Source of the DNA: an uncultured Synechococcus sp.
GTDB taxonomy: Bacteria > Cyanobacteriota > Cyanobacteriia > PCC-6307 > Cyanobiaceae
Direction of reading: 5' to 3'
DNA: 16,848 nucleotides
NCBI GenBank assembly: GCA_913050105.1
Contig: CAJWZN010000016.1
Span: forward strand, 1 to 16,848
Under the pieces are notes generated by a model, which had not been told where the DNA came from, made no database searches, and saw only the letters and a list, made by a program, of their open reading frames with translations. The position numbers were made by a program, and so were the translations under genes. The first letter of the stretch is position 1; the number at the start of each line of letters is the position of its first letter. This document shows positions 1 through 7,753 of this stretch, one piece after another.

Positions 1-559
1 GGTCGTTGGGAATGACGATCAGTGTGTCCACATGCTCGGCGAGCCGGGCGATGCCCTCATCGGCCTGACGCATGCGGCGGCGACCTTCAAACCCGAATGG
101 TTTGGTGACGATGCCGACGGTGAGGGCGCCAACTTCCCTGGCCACTTCAGCGACCACTGGAGCAGCACCTGTACCGGTGCCACCACCCATTCCCGCTGCG
201 ATGAAGACGAGGTCCGAACCCTGCAACGCATCGTGCAGGTCAGTCCGGGATTCTTCAGCTGCCTTCTGGCCGATGGTGGGGTTGCCGCCGGCACCGAGGC
301 CTCTTGTCAGGGTCTGCCCCAACTGAAGGCGATGTTGCGCCTGGGACTGGATCAGGGCCTGGGCATCGGTGTTCAACACCCGATAGGAGACCCCTTCAAG
401 ATCGCTGAGGATCATTCGGTTCACAGCATTGCTGCCGCCACCTCCGACCCCGATCACTTCGATCTTGGCGCTTTGACTGGGTTGAATTCCCATTGCCTCG
501 AAAGACGTGCCGTTCCCCATCTCCATCTTCGAGGCTGAACCCGTGACATTTCGCTGCAT
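1..559 (-). CDS. ftsZ: Cell division protein FtsZ (N-terminal 186 residues; cut by window edge)
   Basis: FtsZ is the tubulin-like GTPase that polymerises into the cytoplasmic Z-ring and recruits the septation machinery. The visible part begins with about 30 variable residues, then the Rossmann start IEVIGVGGGGSNAVNRM (33-49), the NTDAQAL segment (63-69), and the tubulin signature GMGGGTGTG (123-131), which contacts the GTP phosphates. The helix region with FGFEGRRRM (155-163) follows. The ATG at 557-559 is preceded by a weak AGGA four bases upstream. The C-terminal half, including the T7 catalytic loop and the C-terminal tail, lies outside the window, so intactness cannot be judged. The gene follows ftsQ on the same strand after a 73-bp spacer in which I see no strong promoter or terminator, and it is probably cotranscribed, although ftsZ commonly has its own promoters in other bacteria. 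The family assignment is very secure. Confidence 0.97.
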   Translation of the reverse strand, partial: MQRNVTGSASKMEMGNGTSFEAMGIQPSQSAKIEVIGVGGGGSNAVNRMILSDLEGVSYRVLNTDAQALIQSQAQHRLQLGQTLTRGLGAGGNPTIGQKAAEESRTDLHDALQGSDLVFIAAGMGGGTGTGAAPVVAEVAREVGALTVGIVTKPFGFEGRRRMRQADEGIARLAEHVDTLIVIPND

Positions 560-632
560 TATGTCCTGAGTGGCCGAAAGCGTCTGCGATCAGGCCAAAA
601 CCGATGTTTCGTCAGCTTCCGACAACCGTTGG

Positions 633-1421
633 TCAGGATGTTGCTTTTGCAGGTAGCTGAATTTCAGGGCGGTCGGGGTTGCTGAGATCAATCAGAGCTT
701 TCTCACCGGCGATCACGGCCTTGGGAAGGTTGAGGCTCAGTTGCTCGATGGCATCGATCTGACGATCGAGCAAAGCGATGTTGCGACCAAGGTCAATCTC
801 GCCCAGTTGCCCGCAGCGCAGCTGGATGGCGCCATCGGAGCGCAGAACAATCAGCTCGAGATTGTTGTCAAGCAGCGATTGCTCGCTCAGCAGCGTCGCG
901 ATCGCGTCCCTGCGGGATCGACTCCAACCATCAATAACGACCTGGGTCGTCGGTGGAGGCAAGGAGACCGAGGGGTCGGGTTCAATCCAATGCCCTTCTG
1001 AGTCCACCAGTCCAAGGGAGATGCCTCCAGGGATGCGCCGCGTCGCCCTGGCAACTGGGTTTCTCGTCTGCATCTGAACCTCGAGCCGTGCTGGGAACAT
1101 CAGGCGCCGCACCCGAACCGATTGAACCGGCAGATCGCGATTCAGCTGACGTTCCAGTTGTGCGGGATTGATCTCCAGCAGTGGTTTGGGAAAGCTGAAC
1201 TCCCCGGCAGCAGCCACACGCTCCGGAGCCAGCCCACTGTTGCCGAACACCATCACCTGACTTGTTCCTTCCAACGTCCAACCGAAGCGCAGGAGCATCC
1301 ATCCCAGGCTGCCGCTCAGCAACAGAAGGACCAACGTTCGCCAGCTGTTGCCCAGAAGCTCCCCTCGCTTCTGGCGGCGCAGAGCCCGACGTCGTTCCAG
1401 CTGGGGGGAGCTGACCTTCAA
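633..1421 (-). CDS. ftsQ: Cell division protein FtsQ (POTRA-domain septal protein)
   Basis: FtsQ is a bitopic inner-membrane protein that links early and late divisome proteins. The 262-residue product has a short basic cytoplasmic tail (residues 1-28, rich in Arg/Lys), one transmembrane segment (about 29-46), a POTRA-like domain (about 53-120) with the typical 'hydrophobic-x-V-x-G' beginning at SQVMVFGNSG, and a C-terminal FtsQ domain. Length and topology match the family. The start is TTG at 1419-1421, which overlaps the TGA stop of the upstream 136-aa gene (TTGA, 1418-1421), so translation is probably coupled. It sits between that gene and ftsZ in the conserved division block. Sequence conservation in FtsQ is low, so the name rests on topology, the POTRA start and the position directly before ftsZ. 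Confidence 0.92.
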   Translation of the reverse strand: MKVSSPQLERRRALRRQKRGELLGNSWRTLVLLLLSGSLGWMLLRFGWTLEGTSQVMVFGNSGLAPERVAAAGEFSFPKPLLEINPAQLERQLNRDLPVQSVRVRRLMFPARLEVQMQTRNPVARATRRIPGGISLGLVDSEGHWIEPDPSVSLPPPTTQVVIDGWSRSRRDAIATLLSEQSLLDNNLELIVLRSDGAIQLRCGQLGEIDLGRNIALLDRQIDAIEQLSLNLPKAVIAGEKALIDLSNPDRPEIQLPAKATS

Positions 1422-1828
1422 AGGTCGCAGCGCGCCCGCGCCATCAGCTCGTCACCCCAGTTTTTGGCGCGCTGGGCATCGGAGAAGGGCACATCCATCT
1501 GCAGATCTTTCCCGACCAGACGGAGGCGACAGCGTCCCTGGGATTCATGGGTGAGCGGCGCCTCACCGGAGGCGAGCGCCATCAGTTCCACCAGCTCCAG
1601 CCGGCAGATATCAAAGTCGCCTTGTTCCTGAAAACGACCCGCTTCAAAGGAACACCAGAGCAGATGTCCATCTTTCAACTGGGCCCCCCCGCAGCCGTCA
1701 AGCTTCATCAGTTCAGCACCAGTGGCCCAGGTGCGGAACAACGACTGACGTCGACGCTCCAGCCATCCAAGGGATGCGAGCAGCACGAAAACCAGAAGCA
1801 GTGGTAACCAGAGCAGACCGTGAAGCAT
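1418..1828 (-). CDS. Uncharacterised single-pass membrane protein of the division cluster (136 aa)
   Basis: I do not recognise a named domain. The protein has one strongly hydrophobic N-terminal segment (about residues 3-22, LLWLPLLLVFVLLASLGW) followed directly by ERRR, which suggests an anchor with the soluble part on the cytoplasmic side by the positive-inside rule. A soluble domain of about 110 residues follows, with five cysteines (46, 59, 75, 100, 134) and alternating hydrophobic beta-like stretches (HLLWCSFEAGRF, RCRLRLVGKDLQMDVPF). The start is ATG at 1826-1828, 31 bp after the ddl stop. The stop overlaps the TTG start of ftsQ by four bases. Its place between ddl and ftsQ suggests a cell-wall or division-related role, but that is inference from context only. 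Confidence 0.82.
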   Translation of the reverse strand: MLHGLLWLPLLLVFVLLASLGWLERRRQSLFRTWATGAELMKLDGCGGAQLKDGHLLWCSFEAGRFQEQGDFDICRLELVELMALASGEAPLTHESQGRCRLRLVGKDLQMDVPFSDAQRAKNWGDELMARARCDL

Positions 1829-1859
1829 GCGTCAGACCTGACCAACTCTCATCTTCCAT

Positions 1860-2921
1860 TCATTCTCCGGCGCTTTGCACCAGTTCATGCACGAGCTGTT
1901 CGAGTGTTACGCCGGTGGCGGCCCACAGCATGGGGTACATGCTCTGGCTGGTGAATCCCGGCAGGGTGTTGATTTCGTTGATCCAGAGCTGGTCGTCGGC
2001 TTCGTCGTAAAAGAAATCCACGCGTGCCATGCCTGTCACACCAACCGCTTTGCAGGCCTGGATCGCCTGTTGCTGCACCCGTTCTTGCGTCGTTGCCGAT
2101 AGGGGCGCGGGCACCAGCGTTTTGCTGAGCCCTGATGTGTATTTGGTCGTGTAGTCGTACCAATCGGCATCAAAACGAATCTCTCCGACCACAGAAGCCC
2201 GCAGCTCTGAGGCGCCCAGCACGGCGCATTCCAGTTCACGCGCTGCAACGCCTTGTTCAACAACCAGGCGAGGATCGAGCTTCGCGGCCAGTTCAAGCCC
2301 CGCCTCCAACTCCTCACGATTTCTTGCTTTGCTGATTCCCACCGAAGAACCGAGGTTGGCTGGCTTCACGAAGCAGGGGTAACCCAGATTGGTTTCAATC
2401 GATGTCACCAACGTCTCCCGTGCGGAGGCACGACTGAGATCAGCTGCATGAGCGCAGACGAAAGGAACCTGCGCCAGGCCGGCTGCCTGGAATGCCGCCT
2501 TCATCGCCTGCTTGTCCATGCCCATGGCTGATCCAAGAACGCCAGCTCCCACATAGGGCAAGCGCATCAGCTCAAACAGACCCTGCACCGTGCCGTCCTC
2601 GCCGTTCGGTCCATGCAGAACTGGGTACCAGACATCCACGCTGTCGGCCTCAGCCGGACAAGTTCGAAATCCTTTGACCGGTAATGGCTGGGGCAGATCC
2701 GATGGCTCCGGAGCGACACCCGACTTCAGAATGGGAGCTGCAATTTCGGGGCCCCACCAGCGACCCTCTCGGTCGAGGTAGATCGGAACGACGGTGTATC
2801 GGTCTTTGTTGCTGCCGCTGGTCAAACCGGTAAGAACGGTTGCAGCCGAGCGAATCGAAACGTCGTGCTCACCGGATCGACCTCCAAAGATGAGGCCGAT
2901 CGAGGTGCAACGGGGTGGCAT
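1860..2921 (-). CDS. ddl: D-alanine--D-alanine ligase
   Basis: Ddl is an ATP-grasp enzyme that joins two D-alanines in the cytoplasm to give the dipeptide added by MurF to UDP-MurNAc-tripeptide. The 353-residue product has the N-terminal FGGRSGEHDVS motif (12-22), the first Ddl signature HGPNGEDGT (103-111), the ATP-binding FVKPANLGSSVGISK segment (184-198), the YDYTTKY loop (255-261) and the second signature NEINTLPGFT (315-324), which supplies metal ligands. Tyr257 in the YDY loop corresponds to the tyrosine typical of D-Ala-D-Ala ligases rather than the phenylalanine of D-Ala-D-Lac (Van-type) ligases, so ordinary vancomycin-sensitive termini are expected. Length fits the family. The start ATG (2919-2921) lies 37 bp after the miaB stop, and the gene is probably part of the miaB-ddl-ftsQ-ftsZ transcript. 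Confidence 0.97.
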   Translation of the reverse strand: MPPRCTSIGLIFGGRSGEHDVSIRSAATVLTGLTSGSNKDRYTVVPIYLDREGRWWGPEIAAPILKSGVAPEPSDLPQPLPVKGFRTCPAEADSVDVWYPVLHGPNGEDGTVQGLFELMRLPYVGAGVLGSAMGMDKQAMKAAFQAAGLAQVPFVCAHAADLSRASARETLVTSIETNLGYPCFVKPANLGSSVGISKARNREELEAGLELAAKLDPRLVVEQGVAARELECAVLGASELRASVVGEIRFDADWYDYTTKYTSGLSKTLVPAPLSATTQERVQQQAIQACKAVGVTGMARVDFFYDEADDQLWINEINTLPGFTSQSMYPMLWAATGVTLEQLVHELVQSAGE

Positions 2922-2958
2922 CAGGAGGCGCGTGGATCGGGCGGAGGCGCCAAAGGTA

Positions 2959-4416
2959 TCAGTGTTGTTCGCTGATGGGCAGGGGGGTTCCGGTCAGGGA
3001 GAAGGAACGCACCACATCGATCCGCACCTTCACCAGATCTCCCGGTTGGTATGCATGGCCTGCCTCATCTTCGGCATTGAAAAAGGTGAGCCTGTTCGTG
3101 CGGGTCCTTCCCATCAGCTGATTGGGATCCTTGGTGTTGATCCCTTCCGCCAGCACCTCCTCAATGCGACCGTCGTACCGGGCATTGCCCTGACGGGCAC
3201 AGCGTTCCACCAGAGCGTTGATCTCCTGCAGACGCGCCACCTTCACCTCCTCGCTCAACTGGTTGCTCCATTCCGAGGCGGGGGTGTTCGGCCGCGGTGA
3301 GTAGGCAGCTGTGTTGACCAGGTCAAAGCCGATGTCCTCGATCAAAGCGAGTGTGCGTCGGTACTGGGCATCCGTTTCCCCTGGGAAGCCGACAATCACG
3401 TCGGCACTTAGGGAGGCATCGGGCATGAGTTCACGGATGTAATCGATGATCCGCCGGTAACGCTCAACGGTGTAACCACGGGCCATGGCGCGCAGCACAT
3501 CGTTGTCGCCGCTCTGGAATGGGATGTGGAAGCTTTCGCACAATTTCGGCAATTCAGCGCAGGCGTCGATCAGGCGGTTCGTGAAGTACCGCGGGTGACT
3601 GGTGGCGAAACGGATCCGTTCGATGCCCTCCACGTCATGGACGTGGTGCAACAGATCGGTGAGCGTGTGTTTGCGGCGACCCTCTGATGTGATGCCGGGC
3701 AGATCACGACCGTAGGCATCGATGTTCTGGCCGAGCAGGGTGATCTCCTTGAACCCCTGAGCAGCCAGTCCTTCCATCTCCAGCTTGATCGCCTCGGGCA
3801 GCCGTGACTGCTCCCGGCCCCGTACGGAGGGCACGACGCAGTACGTGCAGTGTTCATTGCAGCCATAGATCACATTCACCCAGCCACAGATGCTGCTGTC
3901 GCGCCTTGCCGTTGTGATGTCTTCGAGGATGTGGTGCTCTTCAGTGGCTACGACCTGCTGACCGCTGTCCACCTTGTGGAGCAGTGTTTCGAGCCGGTTC
4001 GCATGCTGGGGGCCCATGACCAGGTCCAGTTCGGGCACACGGCGCAGGAGAGATTCACCCTCCTGCTGGGCGACGCAGCCAGCCACCACCAGGGTGAGAT
4101 TGGGATTTGTGCGTTTCCGTTGGGCCTGGCGGCCGAGGTAGCTGTAGACCTTCTGCTCAGCGTTGTCTCGGATTGTGCAGGTGTTGTAGAGAACCAGATC
4201 GGCGTCCAGCTCGGCTTCCGCTTCCCGATAGCCCATCTCTTCGAGGATTCCTGCCATCCGCTCGGAATCTGCCTTGTTCATCTGGCAGCCAAACGTTGTG
4301 ATCCAGTAGCTGCCCCGCCCGCGGTTCGCGGTGGCTTCGACGGAGGCCAGGGGGGCGGTGGTGAGTGGGGCGGAGGTGACCAAGGCACGGGACCAAGCCC
4401 TCTCAGTCTGATTCAC
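2959..4416 (-). CDS. miaB: tRNA-2-methylthio-N6-isopentenyladenosine(37) synthase MiaB
   Basis: MiaB is a radical-SAM methylthiotransferase that converts i6A37 to ms2i6A37 in tRNAs reading codons that start with U. The 485-residue protein shows all three expected parts. The UPF0004 domain has the auxiliary-cluster cysteines C44 (TFGCQMN), C80 (YNTCTIR) and C114 (VAGCVAQ). The radical-SAM core has C186, C190 and C193 in YGCNEHCTYC, followed by VVPSVRGREQSR. The C-terminal TRAM domain covers about residues 415-480. About 35 low-complexity residues precede the conserved region. The only plausible in-frame start I see is GTG at 4414-4416. MiaB is preferred over the homologues MtaB and RimO because of the TFGCQMN and VRGREQSR motifs. 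It follows tRNA-His on the same strand and heads the ddl/ftsQ/ftsZ block. Confidence 0.97.
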   Translation of the reverse strand: MNQTERAWSRALVTSAPLTTAPLASVEATANRGRGSYWITTFGCQMNKADSERMAGILEEMGYREAEAELDADLVLYNTCTIRDNAEQKVYSYLGRQAQRKRTNPNLTLVVAGCVAQQEGESLLRRVPELDLVMGPQHANRLETLLHKVDSGQQVVATEEHHILEDITTARRDSSICGWVNVIYGCNEHCTYCVVPSVRGREQSRLPEAIKLEMEGLAAQGFKEITLLGQNIDAYGRDLPGITSEGRRKHTLTDLLHHVHDVEGIERIRFATSHPRYFTNRLIDACAELPKLCESFHIPFQSGDNDVLRAMARGYTVERYRRIIDYIRELMPDASLSADVIVGFPGETDAQYRRTLALIEDIGFDLVNTAAYSPRPNTPASEWSNQLSEEVKVARLQEINALVERCARQGNARYDGRIEEVLAEGINTKDPNQLMGRTRTNRLTFFNAEDEAGHAYQPGDLVKVRIDVVRSFSLTGTPLPISEQH

Positions 4417-4551
4417 AGCGGCGTTGTGTCAATTTGATGATTGGAGAGCTGGTGGCCATCATCCGGGCCCTGAACCTCCCCTGCGCGGATCCCATGCGCT
4501 GATCTGGCGAACCCCTTTTGGAGGCTGTTCGGAGAAGCTGAGAAAAGTGAG

Positions 4552-4625
4552 GGCGAGCGAGGGGATTCGAACCCCCGAATAGCGGCGCCACAAGCCGCTG
4601 CCTTAACCACTTGGCGACGCCCGCC
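4552..4625 (-). tRNA. tRNA-His(GTG)
   Basis: Read on the minus strand, the acceptor arm GCGGGCG (from 4624) pairs with CGCTCGC with one G-T wobble. The anticodon stem GCGGC/GCCGC encloses the loop TTGTGGC, giving anticodon GTG. The variable loop is TATTC and the T-arm is GGGGG-TTCGAAT-CCCCT. Histidine identity is supported by an encoded extra G(-1) at 4625 facing a C73 discriminator at 4552. CCA is not encoded. The 41 bp between this gene and the divergent gene at 4667 must hold its promoter. A possible minus-strand -10 (TAGATT) lies about 12 bases before the mature 5' end, but I see no convincing -35. Confidence 0.96.
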
Positions 4626-4666
4626 GCGTCGATGAGAATCTACCAATCCACGCCCCATCTGGTTCG

Positions 4667-5098
4667 GTGAAGCCTTTCGGTTCTCAGTGGCGCTTCCCTG
4701 TTGCCGGTGCAACGGTGGCTCTGATCGGCAGCGGGTGTGCCGTTGTTCTCATTCTCACCAACCCCAAACCCGACGACTATGCAGATCATGCTGGGCAACA
4801 ACTGGTGGGTTTCCTGACCCAGGAGTTGTGCCGATCAGATGGACTGCCGATGCTGCTGCAGATGTGGGTTCGTGACTGTCCTCAACTGGTGGCGTCACAG
4901 CAGCAGGCCCTGGCCCACCTGGCTGCTCGATTCACCACCCGTCTCGATCTGGGCGTCGCCAGTGTCTACACCACCCGACTGGGCGGGCAGGACCTGGCCC
5001 CCGGGTTCACTCTGCCGCGCTTGAAGGCCGTGACTCTCGCCGCTGCCGGACAATTTGTGATGCTGCGATCTGAGAGTGACAACGGCAGCCTGGAGTGA
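4667..5098 (+). CDS. DUF4359-like membrane-anchored protein (143 aa)
   Basis: The protein resembles the cyanobacterial DUF4359 family: a hydrophobic N-terminal segment (about residues 11-30) followed immediately by TNPKPDDYADHA (31-42), then a short soluble domain with two cysteines (C55 in TQELCRSDG, C71 in VRDCPQL) and an end rich in short hydrophobic strands (VASVYTTRL, QFVMLRSE). The TNP-x-x-x-x-Y motif after the membrane segment is what I recall as the family hallmark. The function is unknown to me. It is probably anchored with the domain outside the cytoplasm, where the two cysteines could form a disulphide; this is inference. The start is GTG at 4667, 41 bp from the divergent tRNA-His. 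The stop overlaps the GTG start of the next gene (GTGA, 5095-5098), so it is likely the first gene of a three-gene operon. Confidence 0.8.
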   Translation: MKPFGSQWRFPVAGATVALIGSGCAVVLILTNPKPDDYADHAGQQLVGFLTQELCRSDGLPMLLQMWVRDCPQLVASQQQALAHLAARFTTRLDLGVASVYTTRLGGQDLAPGFTLPRLKAVTLAAAGQFVMLRSESDNGSLE

Positions 5099-6366
5099 CG
5101 GCACCATCCCAAGACGGTTCAACATCACAGGCCGAAAGACTGCGGGCGTGGGTTCCACGCTGCCTGCTGGAACTCTCTCCAGGAACCGGGCCAACACCGG
5201 TGAGCCAGGAGGGTCTGACTCCGGTTCAGTTCACCTGGAGAGACGGTCGGCTGCTGCAGCTGAAATCGCTGCAGCTGGATGCGGCACCTCAGCTGATGGT
5301 GCTGCCACGGCTGGTGGATCCGCATGTTCACCTCGATAAGGCGTTCAGCTGGCAGGATCACCCCAACCTGAGTGGCACCTATGACGGTGCTCTCGCAGCC
5401 AATCTTGAGGAACATCAGACCCGATCAGAAGCAGCGGTGCTGGCTCGGGGTGAAAGGGCTCTGCAGCGAGCCTGCCGTCATGGACTTCGAGCCTTGCGCA
5501 GCCATATCGACAGCGTCGGCCCCGGTGCAGAGCCGAGCTGGCGAGCGCTCCAGCAACTGCGGGAGCGCTGGAAGGGGTCCATCGACCTTCAGCTGGTAGC
5601 GCTGGTTCCGCTCGCCCACTGGCAAACCCCCGCTGGCGAGCGCCTGGCTGCTCAGGTGGCCGACTGGGGAGGAATGCTTGGTGGTGTCTTGGCACCTCCC
5701 TGTGGCGGTTCGGCGGTTCGGCGGCACCTTGCAGCTTTGCTGACGCTGGCCGAACGATTTCATTGCGCTGTTGACTTACACATCGATGAAGCGGATCGGG
5801 ATCCAGCGTCTGGTCTGAAGCAACTTCTGCGGGTTCAGGAGCGCCTTCACTGCCGCCAGAGGATCACCTGCAGCCATGCCAGCAGCCTGTCGCTGCTCCC
5901 ACCAGCCTCGCTTCGAAAGCTGGCCGAACGGATGGCTGCTGCCGGACTTCAGGTTGTGGCCTTGCCTCTGACCAACGGATGGCTGCTCGGTCGCGTGCCG
6001 GATTCAACCCCCGTTCAACGGCCATTGGCGCCGATTCATCAACTTCAGCGCTGCGGCGTGCGGGTGGCTGTTGGGGGCGACAACGTCGCAGATCCTTGGT
6101 TCCCCGGGGGTGATTTCGATCCTCTGGCCTTGATGGCGGCCTCGATCCCGCTGGCTCAGCTGGCCCCTTGGCAACGTCTTGGCCTTGCGCCCTTCACCAC
6201 CGCCGCGGCGGAAGCCATGGAGCTGAGCTGGAACGGTGTGCTCTGTGAGGGAGCCCCTGCCGATCTGGTGGTGTTGCAGGCCGGTACCTGGTCCGAAGCC
6301 CTGCGTCGGCCACCACAGCGGAGGGTCCTGATCGGAGGTAGCTGGTGGCAGCCCTCTGGGCGTTAG
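5095..6366 (+). CDS. Amidohydrolase-superfamily protein, cytosine-deaminase (CodA)-like
   Basis: This is a metal-dependent TIM-barrel hydrolase of 423 residues, close to the usual CodA size. The expected ligand positions are all present: HVHLDKAF (H77, H79), RSHID (H137), DLHIDE (H229, catalytic-type E232), CSHASS (H261) and GGDNVADPW (D329). The last motif resembles the GHDDVFDPW segment of E. coli CodA, and HLDK is typical of the wider cytosine deaminase/AtzC-like group. The true substrate is not deducible; deamination or ring opening of a nitrogen heterocycle is possible. Residues 1-65 and 390-423 form the usual beta-sandwich flanking domain. No signal peptide is seen, so it is probably cytoplasmic. 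The GTG start overlaps the upstream stop by four bases, and the next gene starts 28 bp downstream on the same strand. Confidence 0.87.
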   Translation: MTAPSQDGSTSQAERLRAWVPRCLLELSPGTGPTPVSQEGLTPVQFTWRDGRLLQLKSLQLDAAPQLMVLPRLVDPHVHLDKAFSWQDHPNLSGTYDGALAANLEEHQTRSEAAVLARGERALQRACRHGLRALRSHIDSVGPGAEPSWRALQQLRERWKGSIDLQLVALVPLAHWQTPAGERLAAQVADWGGMLGGVLAPPCGGSAVRRHLAALLTLAERFHCAVDLHIDEADRDPASGLKQLLRVQERLHCRQRITCSHASSLSLLPPASLRKLAERMAAAGLQVVALPLTNGWLLGRVPDSTPVQRPLAPIHQLQRCGVRVAVGGDNVADPWFPGGDFDPLALMAASIPLAQLAPWQRLGLAPFTTAAAEAMELSWNGVLCEGAPADLVVLQAGTWSEALRRPPQRRVLIGGSWWQPSGR

Positions 6367-6368
6367 AC

Positions 6369-6386
6369 CTCAACGCATCGGTTGAG
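6369..6386. repeat. Intercistronic inverted repeat
   Basis: CTCAAC and GTTGAG are perfect 6-bp arms around a 6-nt loop (GCATCG) and fill most of the 28-bp spacer between the amidohydrolase stop and the FAD-oxidase start. No T-run follows, so a terminator is unlikely; it could be an mRNA-processing or stabilising hairpin, or chance. Confidence 0.35.
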
Positions 6387-6394
6387 TCGTTGTG

Positions 6395-7738
6395 ATGCCA
6401 TCTCCTGCTGCCATGGACGCCTTGATGGAGGACCTGCGCCAGGTCGCTGGTCTTGAGCTGCTGCAGAAGCCGTCAGAGCTCCAGCGTTTTTCGCGCGATG
6501 CCTTCGACTACTCGCCGGTGCTCAATGCACAGCTGGATCGTTGTCAGGCCGATCTCGTGGTTCGTCCCCTGAACGTTGAGGCGGTGGCGTCGCTGGCTGC
6601 AGCATGTTTCCGCCATCAGGTGCCTCTGACATTGCGAGGTACAGGCACCGGAAACTATGGCCAGTCCGTCCCGTTGGAGGGAGGGGTTGTGATGCTGACC
6701 AGCGCTCTGAACAAGGTGCGTCACATCGACCGTCAGACCGGGACCGTGACCGTCGAGCCGGGATGTTCGCTGCGCGATCTGGATCAGCAGTTGCGGAATG
6801 AGGGGAGGCAGCTGCGCCTGTTGCCAAGCACCTGGCGCAGCGCCACGATCGGCGGCTTTTTGGCGGGTGGTTCAGGTGGAATCGGTTCAATTCGCTGGGG
6901 ATTTCTCCGCGATCCCGGGCATCTTCTGGGGATGGAGATTGTCACCCTGGAGCAGCAGCCAAGACGGTTGCAGCTGGATGCAGCCGAAGCCGAAGCCCTG
7001 AACCACGCTTACGGCACCAATGGGATTGCGACGGCGATCACTTTGGCGACAGCACCAGCTGTGGACTGGCATCAGGTGAGCTTTGACTGTGAAAGCTGGG
7101 AGGCGGCGGTCCTGTTGCTTCAGCGTTGTGCCCGGTCCGCCATTCCGCTGCATCTGGCCACGCTGCTTGAGCGACCTCTGCTGCAGCACTTACCGCCCTG
7201 GAGCGGCCCCGAGGGGAAGGTGCATCGTGCCCTGCTGCTGGTGGCTCCGGACGGTGTGAGCAGCCTGAATCGTCTGGTGGCCGATGCCGGAGCCGTGATG
7301 CACGACCTCGGTCCGGAGGATCTCAACCGTGGCAATGGATTGAGGGAGCTCACCTGGAACCACACGACTCTGCACATGCGCGCTGTCGACCCGAGCTGGA
7401 CCTATCTGCAGATGCTGTTGCCGGAGCCTGAGCTTCCAGCGATGCAGTTGTTGAAGCAGCGTTGGGGGGACAATTTGCTCTGGCACCTCGAGCTGGTTCG
7501 TCAGCAGGGAGCTCAGCGAATCGCTGCCTTACCCCTTGTTCGCTGGAGTGGTGAGGATCAACTTGATCGTTTGATGCACGAGTGCCGTGAGGTCGGGGCG
7601 GTGATCTTCAATCCCCACGTCATCACAGTTGAGGACGGCGGCCTGGGGGTGATCGATGGCGACCAGGTCGCCGCAAAGCAGCGTTTTGATCCTGCAGGTC
7701 TGCTCAACCCCGGCAAGTTGCGCGGCTGGCAGGCCTGA
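6395..7738 (+). CDS. FAD-linked oxidase, GlcD/VAO-like (about 447 aa), substrate unknown
   Basis: The protein belongs to the FAD_binding_4/VAO-PCMH flavoprotein family. The FAD pyrophosphate loop RGTGTGNYG lies near residues 81-89, TVTVEPGCSLRDL near 118-129, and a second glycine-rich FAD-contacting segment (ATIGGFLAGGSGGIGSIRWG) near 150-169. The C-terminal FAD-oxidase cap ends in FDPAGLLNPGKL (431-442). It resembles the GlcD glycolate dehydrogenase subunit in layout but differs in the second FAD loop, so I do not name it glcD; it may be a second cyanobacterial GlcD-like paralogue. No iron-sulphur motif is present. The start could be GTG 6392, ATG 6395 or ATG 6413; none has a good Shine-Dalgarno. 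It follows the amidohydrolase closely and ends only 15 bp from the convergent pentapeptide-protein gene. Confidence 0.85.
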   Translation: MPSPAAMDALMEDLRQVAGLELLQKPSELQRFSRDAFDYSPVLNAQLDRCQADLVVRPLNVEAVASLAAACFRHQVPLTLRGTGTGNYGQSVPLEGGVVMLTSALNKVRHIDRQTGTVTVEPGCSLRDLDQQLRNEGRQLRLLPSTWRSATIGGFLAGGSGGIGSIRWGFLRDPGHLLGMEIVTLEQQPRRLQLDAAEAEALNHAYGTNGIATAITLATAPAVDWHQVSFDCESWEAAVLLLQRCARSAIPLHLATLLERPLLQHLPPWSGPEGKVHRALLLVAPDGVSSLNRLVADAGAVMHDLGPEDLNRGNGLRELTWNHTTLHMRAVDPSWTYLQMLLPEPELPAMQLLKQRWGDNLLWHLELVRQQGAQRIAALPLVRWSGEDQLDRLMHECREVGAVIFNPHVITVEDGGLGVIDGDQVAAKQRFDPAGLLNPGKLRGWQA

Positions 7739-7753
7739 GACATCAGTCCGCAC

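Noticed and set aside
898..905. HIP1 octamer GCGATCGC inside ftsQ
   Set aside because: A single copy in the window; not the high density seen in freshwater cyanobacteria, so it carries no special meaning here.
4417..4551. TTGACA close to the miaB start (minus strand) as a promoter
   Set aside because: It lies only about ten bases before the GTG start, and no -10 follows at proper spacing. The 135-bp gap between tRNA-His and miaB otherwise shows nothing I can support.
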